A stretch of 64,000 nucleotides of DNA from an uncultured Alphaproteobacteria bacterium (lineage in GTDB: Bacteria; Pseudomonadota; Alphaproteobacteria; SP197): the NCBI GenBank assembly GCA_958295695.1, contig OY282363.1, forward strand, positions 1,431,403 through 1,495,402, given 5' to 3'. The notes under the pieces were generated by a model, which had not been told where the DNA came from, ran no database searches, and saw only the letters and a program-made list of their open reading frames with translations. Of the stretch, positions 8,294 through 17,833 are shown piece after piece. The position numbers and the translations under genes are program-made. Each line of letters begins with the position of its first letter. Within the stretch, counting starts at the first letter, position 1.

Positions 8294-11062
8294 CTACTCC
8301 GCCGCTTCCGGCATCGCGGCCTTGTCGACGCGGACGGCGCAGAACTTGAACTCGGGGATCTTGCCGTAGGGGTCCAGCGCCGGGTTGGTCAGGAGGTTCG
8401 CGGCGGCCTCGACGAAGCAGAACGGAACGAAGACCATGCCCGGCTGGATGCCGGCGTCGATCCTGGCCCTGGCCTCGATCGCGCCGCGCCGGGTCGAGAG
8501 GCGGATGGGCTCGCCCGGCGCGACGCCGAGCTTCTCCATGTCGACCGGCGCCATCGTCGCGACGGCCTCCGGCTCCAGGCTGTCGAGCAGGGTGGCGCGG
8601 CGGGTCATGGCGCCGGTATGCCAGTGTTCCAGCATGCGGCCCGTGGTCAGCACCATGGGGAAGTCCTCGTCGGGCGTCTCGTCGGGCGCGGTCACCGTGG
8701 CCGGCGTCATCTTGCCGCGCCTGGACGGCGTCGGGAACTCCTCGGAGAACACGATGGGCTGGCCGGGGTCGTCTTCGTCGAGGCAGGGGTAGATCACCGC
8801 GTCCTCGCGGCTCACGCGCTCCCAGGAGATGCCGGCGATGGAGTGCATCGACCGGCGCATTTCCTCGTAGACCTCGGAAATGTCGGAGAAGCTCCAGTCG
8901 AGGCCCATGCGGACCGCGATGTCCTGGACGATCTCCCAGTCCTGCCGCGCCTCGCCGGGCGCCTCGACGGCCCGACGGCCGCGCTGCACCTGACGGTTCG
9001 TGTTGGTGACCGTGCCGTCCTTCTCCGGCCAGGCGGTCGCCGGCAGCACGACGTCGGCGTGCATGGCGGTCTCGGTCAGGAACAGGTCCTGCACCACGAG
9101 ATGGTCGAGCTTGGCGAGCGCCTCGCGGGCGTGACGGACGTTGGGGTCCGACATCGCCGGGTTCTCGCCCATGATGTACATGCCGAAGAGCTCGCCGGCG
9201 TGGATCGCGTTGACGATCTCGACCACGGTGAGGCCCGGCTTGTCGTCGAGCCGGGCGTTCCAGAACGCCTCGAAGCGCGCCTTGTTCCCGACGTCCGCGA
9301 CGGGCTTGTAGTCGGGATAGACCATCGGGATCAGGCCCGCGTCCGAGGCGCCCTGCACGTTGTTCTGGCCGCGCAGCGGATGGAGGCCGGTGCCCTCGCG
9401 GCCGGTGTGGCCGGTCATCAGGGCGAGCGCGATCAGGCAGCGCGCGTTGTCGGTGCCGTGGATGTGCTGGCTCACGCCCATGCCCCAGAACACCATGGCG
9501 CGTTCGGCCCCGGCGTAGGCGCGGGCGACCTCGCGCAGGGTCTCGGCGGGGACGCCGCAGACGGGCGCCATGGCTTCGGGCGTATAGTCCTTGAGATGCG
9601 CCCCGAGCTCCTCGAAGCCCTCGGTCATCGCCTGGACGTACTGCATGTCGTACAGCTCTTCCTCGACGATGACGTGCATGATGGCGTTCAGCATCGAGAC
9701 GTCGGCGCCCGGCTTGAACCGCAGCATGTGGGTGGCGTACCGCTCGAGCGCCTGGCCGCGCGGGTCCATGACGATCAGCTTCGCGCCGCGCCTGACCGCG
9801 TTCTTGAAGAAGCTCGCGGCGACCGGGTGGTTCTCGGTCGGGTTGGCGCCGATCACGATGAAACAGTCCGATTTCAGGGCTTCGGTGAAGGGCGCGGTGA
9901 CCGCGCCCGAGCCGATGGTTTCCATGAGCGCCGCCACCGAGCTCGCGTGGCACAGGCGCGTGCAGTGGTCGACGTTGTTGGTGCCGAAACCCGTCCGGAC
10001 GAGCTTCTGGACCAGATAGGCTTCCTCGTTCGATCCCTTGGCCGAGCCGAAGCCCGCCAGCGCGTCGCCGCCGTGCTCGTCGCGAATCCCGACCAGCCCC
10101 GCCGCGGCGCGGTCGAGGGCCTCCTCCCAGGTCGCTTCGCGGAAGTGGGTGTAGGGGTTCGACGGATCGACCCACTCGTCCGCTCCCTTGGGCGCGTCGT
10201 CGAGCCGGACCAGCGGCCTGGCGAGACGGTGCGGATGGGTGATGTAGTCGAAGCCGAAGCGGCCCTTGACGCACAGGCGTCCGTGGTTGGCCGGGCCTTC
10301 CTTGCCCTTGACCGCGACGATCCTGTTGTCTTCGACCCGGTAGGTGATCTGGCAGCCGACGCCGCAATAGGGGCAGACGCTGTCGACCTCCTTCGGCGGC
10401 GCCGGCCTGCCGACGCCGTTCTCGTCGACCAGCGACTTCTCCATCAGCGCGCCCGTGGGGCAGGACTGCACGCACTCGCCGCAGGCGACGCATGTCGACT
10501 CGCCCATGGGATCGTCGAAGTCGAAGACGATCTTGGCGTGATGGCCGCGATAGGCCATGCCGATCACGTCGTTGACCTGGATTTCGCGGCACGCGCGGAC
10601 GCAGCGGTTGCAGTGGATGCAGGCGTCGAGGTTGACCGCCATGGCGGCGTGGCTGAGGTCGGCCCGAGGCGCGCCGCGACGCGGAAAGCGCGAGACGTCG
10701 ATCCCCATGCCGCGGGCCCAGCCCCACAGTTCGGACGTGGCGGTGTGGGCCTCGTCCTCGGGCGGCTGGTCGGCGACAAGAAGCTCCAGCACCGTGTTGC
10801 GCGCCGCCTCGGCCCGTTCGGTGTCCGTCCTGACGATCATGCCCGGCGTCGGCGCGCGGATGCAGGAGGCGGCGAGCGTCCGCTCGCCCTCGATCTCGAC
10901 CATGCAGATGCGGCAGTTGCCGTCGGCCCGGTAGTCCTGCATCTCGGTGTGGCAAAGGTGCGGGATCGCGACGCCGTGGCGCTTGGCCGCCCGCCAGATG
11001 GAATCGCCCGGTTCGGCGCTGACCTCGTCGCCGTCGAGCGTGAAGGTGATCGGCTCGCTCAC
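8294..11062 (-). CDS. fdhA: NAD-dependent formate dehydrogenase, alpha (molybdopterin) subunit
   Basis: Catalytic subunit that oxidises formate to CO2 at a bis-MGD site and passes electrons down iron-sulfur clusters to the NAD-reducing beta subunit. The 922-residue protein has a plant-type 2Fe-2S domain (Cys37, 50, 53, 67), two 4Fe-4S motifs (Cys148/151/154/158 and 191/194/197/201), a 4Fe-4S motif at the start of the molybdopterin domain (Cys230/233/237/264) and a catalytic cysteine, Cys367 in DHCTRLCH; it is not a selenoprotein. The cysteines of the HisCys3 cluster seen in NuoG and many FdsA proteins are missing between residues 90 and 125. The GTG at 11062 overlaps the fdhB stop and has GGAGGA upstream. 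Confidence 0.93.
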   Translation of the reverse strand: MSEPITFTLDGDEVSAEPGDSIWRAAKRHGVAIPHLCHTEMQDYRADGNCRICMVEIEGERTLAASCIRAPTPGMIVRTDTERAEAARNTVLELLVADQPPEDEAHTATSELWGWARGMGIDVSRFPRRGAPRADLSHAAMAVNLDACIHCNRCVRACREIQVNDVIGMAYRGHHAKIVFDFDDPMGESTCVACGECVQSCPTGALMEKSLVDENGVGRPAPPKEVDSVCPYCGVGCQITYRVEDNRIVAVKGKEGPANHGRLCVKGRFGFDYITHPHRLARPLVRLDDAPKGADEWVDPSNPYTHFREATWEEALDRAAAGLVGIRDEHGGDALAGFGSAKGSNEEAYLVQKLVRTGFGTNNVDHCTRLCHASSVAALMETIGSGAVTAPFTEALKSDCFIVIGANPTENHPVAASFFKNAVRRGAKLIVMDPRGQALERYATHMLRFKPGADVSMLNAIMHVIVEEELYDMQYVQAMTEGFEELGAHLKDYTPEAMAPVCGVPAETLREVARAYAGAERAMVFWGMGVSQHIHGTDNARCLIALALMTGHTGREGTGLHPLRGQNNVQGASDAGLIPMVYPDYKPVADVGNKARFEAFWNARLDDKPGLTVVEIVNAIHAGELFGMYIMGENPAMSDPNVRHAREALAKLDHLVVQDLFLTETAMHADVVLPATAWPEKDGTVTNTNRQVQRGRRAVEAPGEARQDWEIVQDIAVRMGLDWSFSDISEVYEEMRRSMHSIAGISWERVSREDAVIYPCLDEDDPGQPIVFSEEFPTPSRRGKMTPATVTAPDETPDEDFPMVLTTGRMLEHWHTGAMTRRATLLDSLEPEAVATMAPVDMEKLGVAPGEPIRLSTRRGAIEARARIDAGIQPGMVFVPFCFVEAAANLLTNPALDPYGKIPEFKFCAVRVDKAAMPEAAE

Positions 11063-12765
11063 GATACGTCCTCCGGAAAGTACTTCAGCACGGTCAGGAT
11101 GGGATTGGGCGCGGCCTGCCCCAGGCCGCAGATGGAGGCGTCCATCATGGTCCGGCTCAGCTCGTCGAGCAGGCCGCCGTCCCATGCGCCGTTCGACATC
11201 AGCTTCACGGCCTTCTCGCAGCCGACGCGGCACGGCGTGCACTGGCCGCAGCTTTCGTCCTCGAAGAACTTCAGCAGGTTCACCGCCGCGTCCTTCATGC
11301 TGTCCTTGTCCGACAGCACGACGACGGCGGCCGATCCGATGAAAGCGCCGTGGGGCTGTATGGTGTCGAAGTCGAGCGGCACGTCGCCCAATGACGCGGG
11401 CAGGATTCCGCCCGAGGCGCCGCCGGGCAGATAGCCCTTGAACTCGTGGCCGTCCGCCATGCCGCCGCAATACTCGTCGATCAGCTCGAGGATCGTGATT
11501 CCGGCGGGGGCCAGCTTCACGCCGGGCTCCCTGACGCGGCCCGAGACCGAGAAGCTGCGAAGGCCGGTCCGGCCGTGGCGTCCGTGGCCGGTGAACCATC
11601 CGGCGCCCTTCGCCAGGATTTCGGGCGTCCAGTACAGGGTTTCGACGTTGTGGACCAGGGTCGGCCGGCCGAAGACGCCGACCTTGGCGACGAAGGGCGG
11701 GCGGTGGCGCGGCAGGCCGCGTTTGCCCTCGATCGATTCGATCATCGCCGACTCTTCGCCGCAGATGTAGGCGCCCGCGCCGCGGCGCAGGTGGATCTCG
11801 GTGCTGCTGTCGAGACCCGCGTCCCGCACCTTCCGCAACTCGGTCTCGAGCGCGACGCGCACGCCCGGATACTCGTCGCGCAGGTAGATGTAGACGTCGG
11901 TCGCCTCCACCACCCAGGCCGCGATCAACATGCCCTCGATGAACTGGTGCGGCTTGCGCTCCAGGTAGAAGCGGTCCTTGAAGGTGCCGACCTCGCCTTC
12001 GTCGGCGTTGACGGCCATCAGCCGTGGCGTGCGCTCCATGCGGACGAACGTCCACTTGCGGCCCGCGGGGAAGCCCGCGCCGCCCAGTCCGCGAAGGTTC
12101 GAGGCCTCCATGGTCTCGATCAGCGTTTCCGGCGCATGCTTGCCGGCGAGGATCTCCTTGAGAAGCGCGTAGCCGCCGTCCGCGACATAGGCGTCGTAGT
12201 CCTGGTAGTCCGGGACACGGATCTCGATGTCGCCGTTCCCGATCGCTTCGGCGACGGTCCCGGCCGTGGCGTTGTCGATGTCGTTGAACCCGGCCTTCAC
12301 GGCGGGCGCGGCCTCGCAGCGGCCCATGCAGGGCGCGCGCACGACGCGGACATCCGGACCGAGCCTGCCGTCATCGAGCGCGGCGATCAGCCCCTCGGCG
12401 CCCGCCAGGGAGCAGGACAGGCTCTCGCACACCCTCACGGCGATCGGCGGGGGCGGCGTCTCGCCCTCCTTCACCACGTCGAAGTGGTGATAGAAGGTCG
12501 CGACCTCGTAGGCTTCGGCCATGGGAATGCGCATGATCTCGGCCAGCGCCAGCAGATGGCGCGCCGAGATGTGGCGGTAGCGATCCTGGATCAGGTGCAG
12601 GTGCTCGATCAGAAGATCGCGGCGGCGGGCGCGGTCCCCCAGCAGTTCCGCGACCTCGCGAAGGGCGCCGGGATCGGGCTGGCGGCCCTTGGCGGCGGGC
12701 CTCGTCTTGCGCTTGCCGGCGCCGGGGTGCCGGACCTTTGCGATATCGCCGGTCGGGGTCGTCAT
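11059..12765 (-). CDS. fdhB: NAD-dependent formate dehydrogenase, beta subunit (NuoE-NuoF fusion)
   Basis: A 568-residue diaphorase subunit that carries electrons from the alpha subunit to NAD+. Residues about 30-165 are a thioredoxin-like NuoE/FdsG domain with a 2Fe-2S motif (Cys113, 118, 146, 150). Residues about 175-568 are NuoF-like, with the glycine-rich RGLGGAGFPAGRKW, the FMN/NAD segment AGAYICGEESAM and a 4Fe-4S motif (Cys506, 509, 512, 546). FdsG and FdsB are separate in many bacteria; the fused form is known from Methylorubrum FDH1. The ATG at 12765 has GAGGAGGTCG just upstream. Its stop overlaps the fdhA start by 4 bases, and I see no small delta subunit gene. Confidence 0.93.
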   Translation of the reverse strand: MTTPTGDIAKVRHPGAGKRKTRPAAKGRQPDPGALREVAELLGDRARRRDLLIEHLHLIQDRYRHISARHLLALAEIMRIPMAEAYEVATFYHHFDVVKEGETPPPPIAVRVCESLSCSLAGAEGLIAALDDGRLGPDVRVVRAPCMGRCEAAPAVKAGFNDIDNATAGTVAEAIGNGDIEIRVPDYQDYDAYVADGGYALLKEILAGKHAPETLIETMEASNLRGLGGAGFPAGRKWTFVRMERTPRLMAVNADEGEVGTFKDRFYLERKPHQFIEGMLIAAWVVEATDVYIYLRDEYPGVRVALETELRKVRDAGLDSSTEIHLRRGAGAYICGEESAMIESIEGKRGLPRHRPPFVAKVGVFGRPTLVHNVETLYWTPEILAKGAGWFTGHGRHGRTGLRSFSVSGRVREPGVKLAPAGITILELIDEYCGGMADGHEFKGYLPGGASGGILPASLGDVPLDFDTIQPHGAFIGSAAVVVLSDKDSMKDAAVNLLKFFEDESCGQCTPCRVGCEKAVKLMSNGAWDGGLLDELSRTMMDASICGLGQAAPNPILTVLKYFPEDVS

Positions 12766-12873
12766 CGACCTCCTCGCGCAACGGGAGAGTGAAGGGAAAG
12801 GCGAAGGCCCGGGCGTCTTCTCCGAACGACGCCGGCCCGTCCAGCCTCGCGGCGGACCATGCCCGACGCTTCC

Positions 12874-13056
12874 TCAAAAGTCACGTTCAAGTTCGACCGC
12901 CTCGATGTCCACGATGTCGCGATCGAGCACGCGCTTGCCGGCATGCTCGAAGTTCACCGTGATCCGGCTGCCGACCGCGGACTGCACCCGGCCCACGCCC
13001 CAGTCCGGCCGCCCGCCGTGGCGCACCAGCGCGCCCGGAACGATCCAGGGATCCAA
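12874..13056 (-). CDS. DUF3553 small protein
   Basis: A 60-residue protein matching the DUF3553 family found mostly in alphaproteobacteria: PGALVRHGGRPDWGVGRVQS followed by GSRITVNFEHAGKRVL. The pattern of short beta strands suggests a small SH3-like or CarD-like barrel. The start appears to be TTG at 13056, reading MDPWIVPG. No function is known. The next gene in this direction is fdhB, about 110 bases downstream, so the link to formate metabolism is weak. Confidence 0.75.
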   Translation of the reverse strand: MDPWIVPGALVRHGGRPDWGVGRVQSAVGSRITVNFEHAGKRVLDRDIVDIEAVELERDF

Positions 13057-13204
13057 TGTCTTTCCGGCCTCCGCGAAACCTCGGGTCGCGCGAGGATAGG
13101 CCCGCCGCGCGAGGCAGGCCAGCGCGCGGGGTCGGGTTTCGCAAGTCCTGGTCTCGGGACTCGGAGGCGGCGCGCCGCGAAGGGCGGCGGTCGCGTCCCG
13201 GCGC

Positions 13205-13234
13205 TTGCGGAACGGCGTCCTTCCAACCTATACA
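13205..13234 (+). promoter_or_regulatory. Possible dksA promoter
   Basis: TTGCGG at 13205-13210 and TATACA at 13229-13234, with an 18-base spacer, lie about 65 bases upstream of the dksA start in an otherwise noncoding gap. The match is moderate and was found by eye. Confidence 0.35.
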
Positions 13235-13300
13235 GCGCGCCGTCGGCGATTCGCTCGGTCGCCGGAGAGTCACGGGAACGACAAACGAGGACGCGAGCCG

Positions 13301-13717
13301 ATGGCTGTCAAACTTCCCAAGGGCTACAAGCCCAAGGAGAACGAGACATTCATGAACGTCAGGCACAGGGAGTATTTTCGCCGCAAGCTGACCGTCTGGC
13401 GCGACGAGCTTCTCCAGGAGTCGTCGGAGACCATAAGGCACCTCCAGCAGGATACGATCGCCGAGCCGGATCTCGCGGATCGGGCCTCCACCGAAACCGA
13501 CCGCGCCATCGAGCTTCGCACCCGCGATCGCGAGCGCAAGCTGATCAACAAGATCGACGAAGCGCTGCGCCGGATCGAAGAGGGCACCTACGGCTACTGC
13601 GAGGAGACCGGCGAGCCGATCGGCATCAAGCGCCTCGAGGCCCGGCCGACCGCCACGCTGAGCCTGGAGGCCCAGGAACGCCACGAACGCCGCGAGCGCG
13701 TCTATCGCGACGACTGA
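13301..13717 (+). CDS. dksA: RNA polymerase-binding transcription factor DksA
   Basis: DksA enters the secondary channel of RNA polymerase and, with ppGpp, tunes rRNA and amino-acid promoters. The 138-residue protein has a long helical hairpin (about 20-95) with the tip motif DLADRAS (57-63) and a C-terminal zinc-finger-like segment GYCEETGEPIGIKRLEARP. Of the four classical zinc cysteines only Cys100 is left, as in the single-cysteine DksA of other alphaproteobacteria. The ATG at 13301 starts the conserved MAVKLPKGYKP; longer in-frame starts add unconserved residues. It stands alone between the DUF3553 gene and recA. Confidence 0.93.
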   Translation: MAVKLPKGYKPKENETFMNVRHREYFRRKLTVWRDELLQESSETIRHLQQDTIAEPDLADRASTETDRAIELRTRDRERKLINKIDEALRRIEEGTYGYCEETGEPIGIKRLEARPTATLSLEAQERHERRERVYRDD

Positions 13718-13804
13718 CCGGCCCGGTCCCCTCGGCGGATGCCGGCCGCCCGATACCCGCCGCGAAGCTACCGCCGGAAGGGGTTTTCCGATTGAGCCTT
13801 TTTT

Positions 13805-13819
13805 GTTCCAAAATTGTTC
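13805..13819 (+). promoter_or_regulatory. LexA/SOS box of the recA promoter
   Basis: A perfect alphaproteobacterial SOS operator, GTTC-N7-GTTC, 79 bases upstream of the recA start codon. It abuts the probable -35 element, so bound LexA would block the promoter. The direct-repeat form differs from the E. coli CTG-N10-CAG box. Confidence 0.8.
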
Positions 13820-13848
13820 TTGCCACTGAAGAACAAAGCTTGTACAAA
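13820..13848 (+). promoter_or_regulatory. Probable recA promoter
   Basis: TTGCCA (13820-13825), a 17-base spacer and TACAAA (13843-13848), directly downstream of the SOS box. This would give a leader of about 45 bases before the recA start. Confidence 0.5.
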
Positions 13849-13897
13849 CAAGTTCCATTGCGCCGTCCGGCGCGCATGTGGAATAAGGAGAGGCTCG

Positions 13898-15013
13898 ATG
13901 ACGACGGCACCCATGCTGCGTGTGGTTGAGAGAAGAGAGATGGAACGGGACAAGGCGCTCGACGCCGCGCTCAGCCAGATCGAACGGGCCTTCGGCAAAG
14001 GTTCGGTCATGCGCTTGGGCCAGCGCACCCAGGCGGTCGAGATCGATGCGATCCCGACCGGCTCGCTGGGGCTGGACATCGGCTTGGGAATCGGCGGCCT
14101 GCCGCGCGGCCGCATCGTGGAGATCTACGGGCCGGAGAGCTCGGGCAAGACCACGCTGGCGCTGCATGTGGTGGCCGAGGCCCAGAAGGCCGGCGGCGTG
14201 GCGGCGTTCGTCGACGCCGAGCACGCGCTCGATCCGGTCTACGCCAGGAAGCTGGGCGTCGACATCGACGACCTCCTGATCTCCCAGCCCGACGCCGGCG
14301 AGCAGGCGCTCGAGATCGCCGACACCCTCGTCCGCTCCGGCGCGATCGACATCCTCGTCGTCGATTCGGTCGCCGCGCTGGTCCCGAAGGCCGAGCTCGA
14401 GGGCGAGATGGGCGACGTCCACGTGGGTCTTCAGGCGCGACTGATGAGCCAGGCGCTGAGGAAGCTCACGTCCTCGATCGCGCGGTCGCGCTGCCTGGTG
14501 GTCTTCATCAACCAGATCCGCATGAAGATCGGCGTGATGTTCGGCAATCCCGAGACGACGACCGGCGGCAACGCCCTGAAGTTCTACGCGTCGGTCAGGC
14601 TCGACATCCGGCGGATCGGCCAGATCAAGGCCCGCGACGAGGTCGTGGGCAACCGGACCAAGGTGAAGGTCGTCAAGAACAAGGTGGCCCCGCCGTTCAA
14701 GACCGTCGAGTTCGACATCATGTACGGTGAGGGCATCTCGAAGATGGGCGAGATCGTCGATCTCGGCGCCAGGGCGGGCGTCGTCGAGAAGTCCGGCTCA
14801 TGGTTCTCCTACCGGGATCAGCGCATCGGCCAGGGTCGCGAGAACGCCAAGCAGTTCCTGCGCGACAACCCGGAGATCGCCGGCGCCATCGAGCAGGCCA
14901 TCCGGGCCAACGCTGGTCTGGTGGCCGAGGAGATGATGATCGGCCCCGCGGCGGACGACGCCGGGGACGCGGATGTCGCGGCCGGAACGGGGTTCGCCGA
15001 CGACATGGCCTGA
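13898..15013 (+). CDS. recA: Recombinase RecA
   Basis: RecA coats single-stranded DNA, drives homologous recombination and triggers LexA self-cleavage. The 371-residue protein has Walker [10 protein letters not shown] (78-86), the Walker B strand [10 protein letters not shown], the [23 protein letters not shown] loops and the usual acidic C-terminal tail. The ATG at 13898 has AAGGAGAGG nine bases upstream; an open frame extends to 13814 but through the promoter. An SOS box lies upstream, so damage-inducible expression is expected. Confidence 0.97.
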   Translation: MTTAPMLRVVERREMERDKALDAALSQIERAFGKGSVMRLGQRTQAVEIDAIPTGSLGLDIGLGIGGLPRGRIVEIYGPESSGKTTLALHVVAEAQKAGGVAAFVDAEHALDPVYARKLGVDIDDLLISQPDAGEQALEIADTLVRSGAIDILVVDSVAALVPKAELEGEMGDVHVGLQARLMSQALRKLTSSIARSRCLVVFINQIRMKIGVMFGNPETTTGGNALKFYASVRLDIRRIGQIKARDEVVGNRTKVKVVKNKVAPPFKTVEFDIMYGEGISKMGEIVDLGARAGVVEKSGSWFSYRDQRIGQGRENAKQFLRDNPEIAGAIEQAIRANAGLVAEEMMIGPAADDAGDADVAAGTGFADDMA

Positions 15014-15167
15014 TCCCTCGGCGGGTCGCGGACCTCGATGCGGGCGCCGGCGGGGGTCGGGCCGCCGCCCGTTTCGTCTCTGGCGGACGCGGCGTTCCGG
15101 CCCCACATCCGGTTCCGTGCGCGGGGAGAATGATCTAAGAACCCCCGACCCAGCCGATGAGACGACG

Positions 15168-17828
15168 ATGACCGGCGTCAACGAGGTACGCTCCGTCTTT
15201 CTCGACTTCTTCGAGCGGCACGACCACGAGGTCGTGGCCTCGGGCCCGCTCGTGCCGCACAACGATCCCACGCTGCTCTTCACCTCCGCCGGCATGGTGC
15301 AGTTCAAGAACGTCTTCACCGGCGCCGAGACGCGCGACCGCAAGCGCGCGACCACGGCCCAGAAATGCGTGCGCGCGGGCGGCAAGCACAACGATCTCGA
15401 CAACGTCGGCTACACCGCGCGGCACCACACGTTTTTCGAGATGTTGGGCAACTTCTCGTTCGGCGACTACTTCAAGGAGCTCGCGATCGAGCTCGCCTGG
15501 ACCCTGACGACGCGGGAGTACGGACTTCCCGCCGACAAACTCCTGATCACGGTCCATTCCTCGGACGAGGAGGCCGCCGCGATCTGGCGCAAGGTCACGG
15601 GATTTCCGGACGGCCGCATCGTTCGCATCCCGACCTCGGACAACTTCTGGTCGATGGGCGAGACCGGTCCCTGCGGGCCGTGCTCGGAGCTCTTCATCGA
15701 CCGGGGCCCCGAGCTCGCGGGCGGTCCGCCGGGCGGCGCGGACGAGGACGGCGACCGCTTCCTCGAGTTCTGGAATCTCGTCTTCATGCAGTTCGAGCAG
15801 GTCGCGCCCGACGAACGCATCGACCTGCCCAGGCCGTCGATCGACACCGGCATGGGGCTCGAGCGCATGGCCGCGATCCTGCAGGGCGCGAGGAGCAACT
15901 TCGACACCGACCTCTTCCGGACCATCATCCGGGCCACGGAGGACTGCGTCGGCAGGGAAGCCTCGGACGGGACGAGGCCGTCCTTCAACGTGATCGCCGA
16001 CCACCTGCGCACGGGCGCCTTCCTGATCGCCGACGGCGTGCTGCCCTCGAACGAGGGCCGCGGCTACGTGCTGCGCCGGATCGTGCGGCGCGCCATGCGC
16101 CACGCGCACATCCTGGGCGCGGAGGAACCGGTCATGCACCGGCTGGTTCCGGTTCTCGCCTCCGAGATGGGGCGGGCCTTTCCCGAGCTCGTGCGCGGAC
16201 AGGCGCTCGTCACCGAAACCCTCAGGCTCGAGGAAACCCGCTTCCGCGAGACCCTGGAACGCGGCCTCGGGTTGCTCGCCGAGGAGACGGGCAAGCTGCC
16301 CGCCGCCGCCGACCTGCCCGGCGACGTCGCCTTCCGGCTCTACGACACCTACGGCTTTCCCCTCGACCTGACCGAAGACGCGCTGCGTCGGCAGGGCCGG
16401 GGGGTCGACCGCGCGGGCTTCGAGGCCCGCATGGCCGAGCAGCGGGCCAGGGCGCGGGCGGCATGGTCGGGTTCCGGCGACGCGGCGACCGAGCGGCTCT
16501 GGTTCGATCTGCGCGAGCGCCTCGGCGCGACCGAGTTTCTGGGCTATGCCGCGACGGAGGCGCGGGGCCGGATTGTCGCGCTGATCCGCGACGGCGCCGA
16601 GGTCGGGAGCGCGAACGAAGGCGACGACGTCTCCGTCGTCGCGAACCAGACGCCGTTCTACGGCGAGGCCGGCGGACAGATGGGCGACACCGGCGCCGTC
16701 GAGACGGCCGGCGGCGCCCGCATCGAGATCGCCGACACGCTCAGGAAGCTGGGCGACCTGCATGTCCATGTCGGCCGCGTGGTCGCGGGCGAGATCGGCG
16801 TGGGCGACGACGCCGCGCTCGCGGTCGACGCCGGTCGCCGCGACAGGCTGCGCGCCAACCATTCGGCGACCCATCTGCTGCACGAGGCGCTGCGCCGCCG
16901 CCTGGGCGCCCACGTCACGCAGAAGGGCTCGCTCGTCGCGCCCGACAGGCTGCGTTTCGACATCTCCCACCCCTCGGCGGTGGACGACGACGATCTCGCC
17001 GCGGTCGAAGCCGAGGTGAACGCGGCGATCCGCGCGAACGGCGAGGTGGTCACGCGCCTGATGACGCCCGACGAAGCGATCGAGGCGGGCGCGCTGGCGC
17101 TCTTCGGAGAAAAGTACGGCGAGGAGGTCCGGGTGGTCTCCATGGGCGCGCCGGTCAGCGGCGAGGAGGGCGGGAAGGATCGCTACTCGACGGAGCTGTG
17201 CGGCGGCACCCATGTGCGCAGGACGGGCGACATCGGCGTTTTCAGGATCGTTTCCGAAGGGGCGGTCGCCTCCGGCGTGCGCCGTATCGAGGCGCTGACG
17301 GGGGAGGCCGCGCTCGCCTATCTGGACGAGCAGGACCGCCGGGTGCGGTCGCTCGCCGGACGCCTCAGGACGCCCCCCGCGGCTCTCGAGGGCCGGGTCG
17401 CCAGCCTGGTGGACGAGCGCGGGAAGCTGGAGCGCGAGGTCGCCGATCTGCGCCGCAAGATTGCGGACGGCCCCGATGTGTCGCCGGGCGGCGAGGCCAG
17501 GGAGATCGCGGGCGTCAAGGTGGTCGCCAGAACGCTCGACGGCGTGCCCGCCAAGGACCTGCGCGGCATGGCCGACCGGATCAAGCGGCGGATCGGCTCC
17601 GGCGTCGTCGTGCTCGTGGCGACCGGCGAGGGCAAGGCCGCCATCGTGGCCGGCGTGACGGACGACCTGACGGATCGCTACAACGCCATCGACCTGGTGA
17701 GGGCCGGCGTCGCCGAACTCGGCGGCAAGGGCGGCGGCGGTCGCCCCGACATGGCCCAGGGCGGCGGCCCCGGCGCGGCCGCCGCCGAGGCGGCCATCGC
17801 GGCGGTGGAACGGCGTATCGCGGGCTGA
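15168..17828 (+). CDS. alaS: Alanyl-tRNA synthetase
   Basis: Charges tRNA-Ala. The 886-residue protein is full length: the class II catalytic core at the N-terminus ([33 protein letters not shown]), the helical tRNA-recognition domain, an editing domain with the zinc motifs HSATHLLH and CGGTHV that removes mischarged Ser and Gly, and a DHHA1-type C-terminal domain with a glycine-rich [16 protein letters not shown] stretch. The start is ATG at 15168 ([12 protein letters not shown]). It follows recA by 154 bases, a frequent order in proteobacteria, and runs to within 5 bases of the converging icd stop. Confidence 0.97.
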   Translation: MTGVNEVRSVFLDFFERHDHEVVASGPLVPHNDPTLLFTSAGMVQFKNVFTGAETRDRKRATTAQKCVRAGGKHNDLDNVGYTARHHTFFEMLGNFSFGDYFKELAIELAWTLTTREYGLPADKLLITVHSSDEEAAAIWRKVTGFPDGRIVRIPTSDNFWSMGETGPCGPCSELFIDRGPELAGGPPGGADEDGDRFLEFWNLVFMQFEQVAPDERIDLPRPSIDTGMGLERMAAILQGARSNFDTDLFRTIIRATEDCVGREASDGTRPSFNVIADHLRTGAFLIADGVLPSNEGRGYVLRRIVRRAMRHAHILGAEEPVMHRLVPVLASEMGRAFPELVRGQALVTETLRLEETRFRETLERGLGLLAEETGKLPAAADLPGDVAFRLYDTYGFPLDLTEDALRRQGRGVDRAGFEARMAEQRARARAAWSGSGDAATERLWFDLRERLGATEFLGYAATEARGRIVALIRDGAEVGSANEGDDVSVVANQTPFYGEAGGQMGDTGAVETAGGARIEIADTLRKLGDLHVHVGRVVAGEIGVGDDAALAVDAGRRDRLRANHSATHLLHEALRRRLGAHVTQKGSLVAPDRLRFDISHPSAVDDDDLAAVEAEVNAAIRANGEVVTRLMTPDEAIEAGALALFGEKYGEEVRVVSMGAPVSGEEGGKDRYSTELCGGTHVRRTGDIGVFRIVSEGAVASGVRRIEALTGEAALAYLDEQDRRVRSLAGRLRTPPAALEGRVASLVDERGKLEREVADLRRKIADGPDVSPGGEAREIAGVKVVARTLDGVPAKDLRGMADRIKRRIGSGVVVLVATGEGKAAIVAGVTDDLTDRYNAIDLVRAGVAELGGKGGGGRPDMAQGGGPGAAAAEAAIAAVERRIAG

Positions 17829-17833
17829 GGACC

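Noticed and set aside
8294-11062. Selenocysteine formate dehydrogenase
   Set aside because: The catalytic position is a plain cysteine codon (residue 367) and no in-frame TGA is present.
13814-13897. Longer RecA starting at 13814
   Set aside because: The extra 28 codons read through the promoter region and the start at 13898 has a good ribosome binding site.
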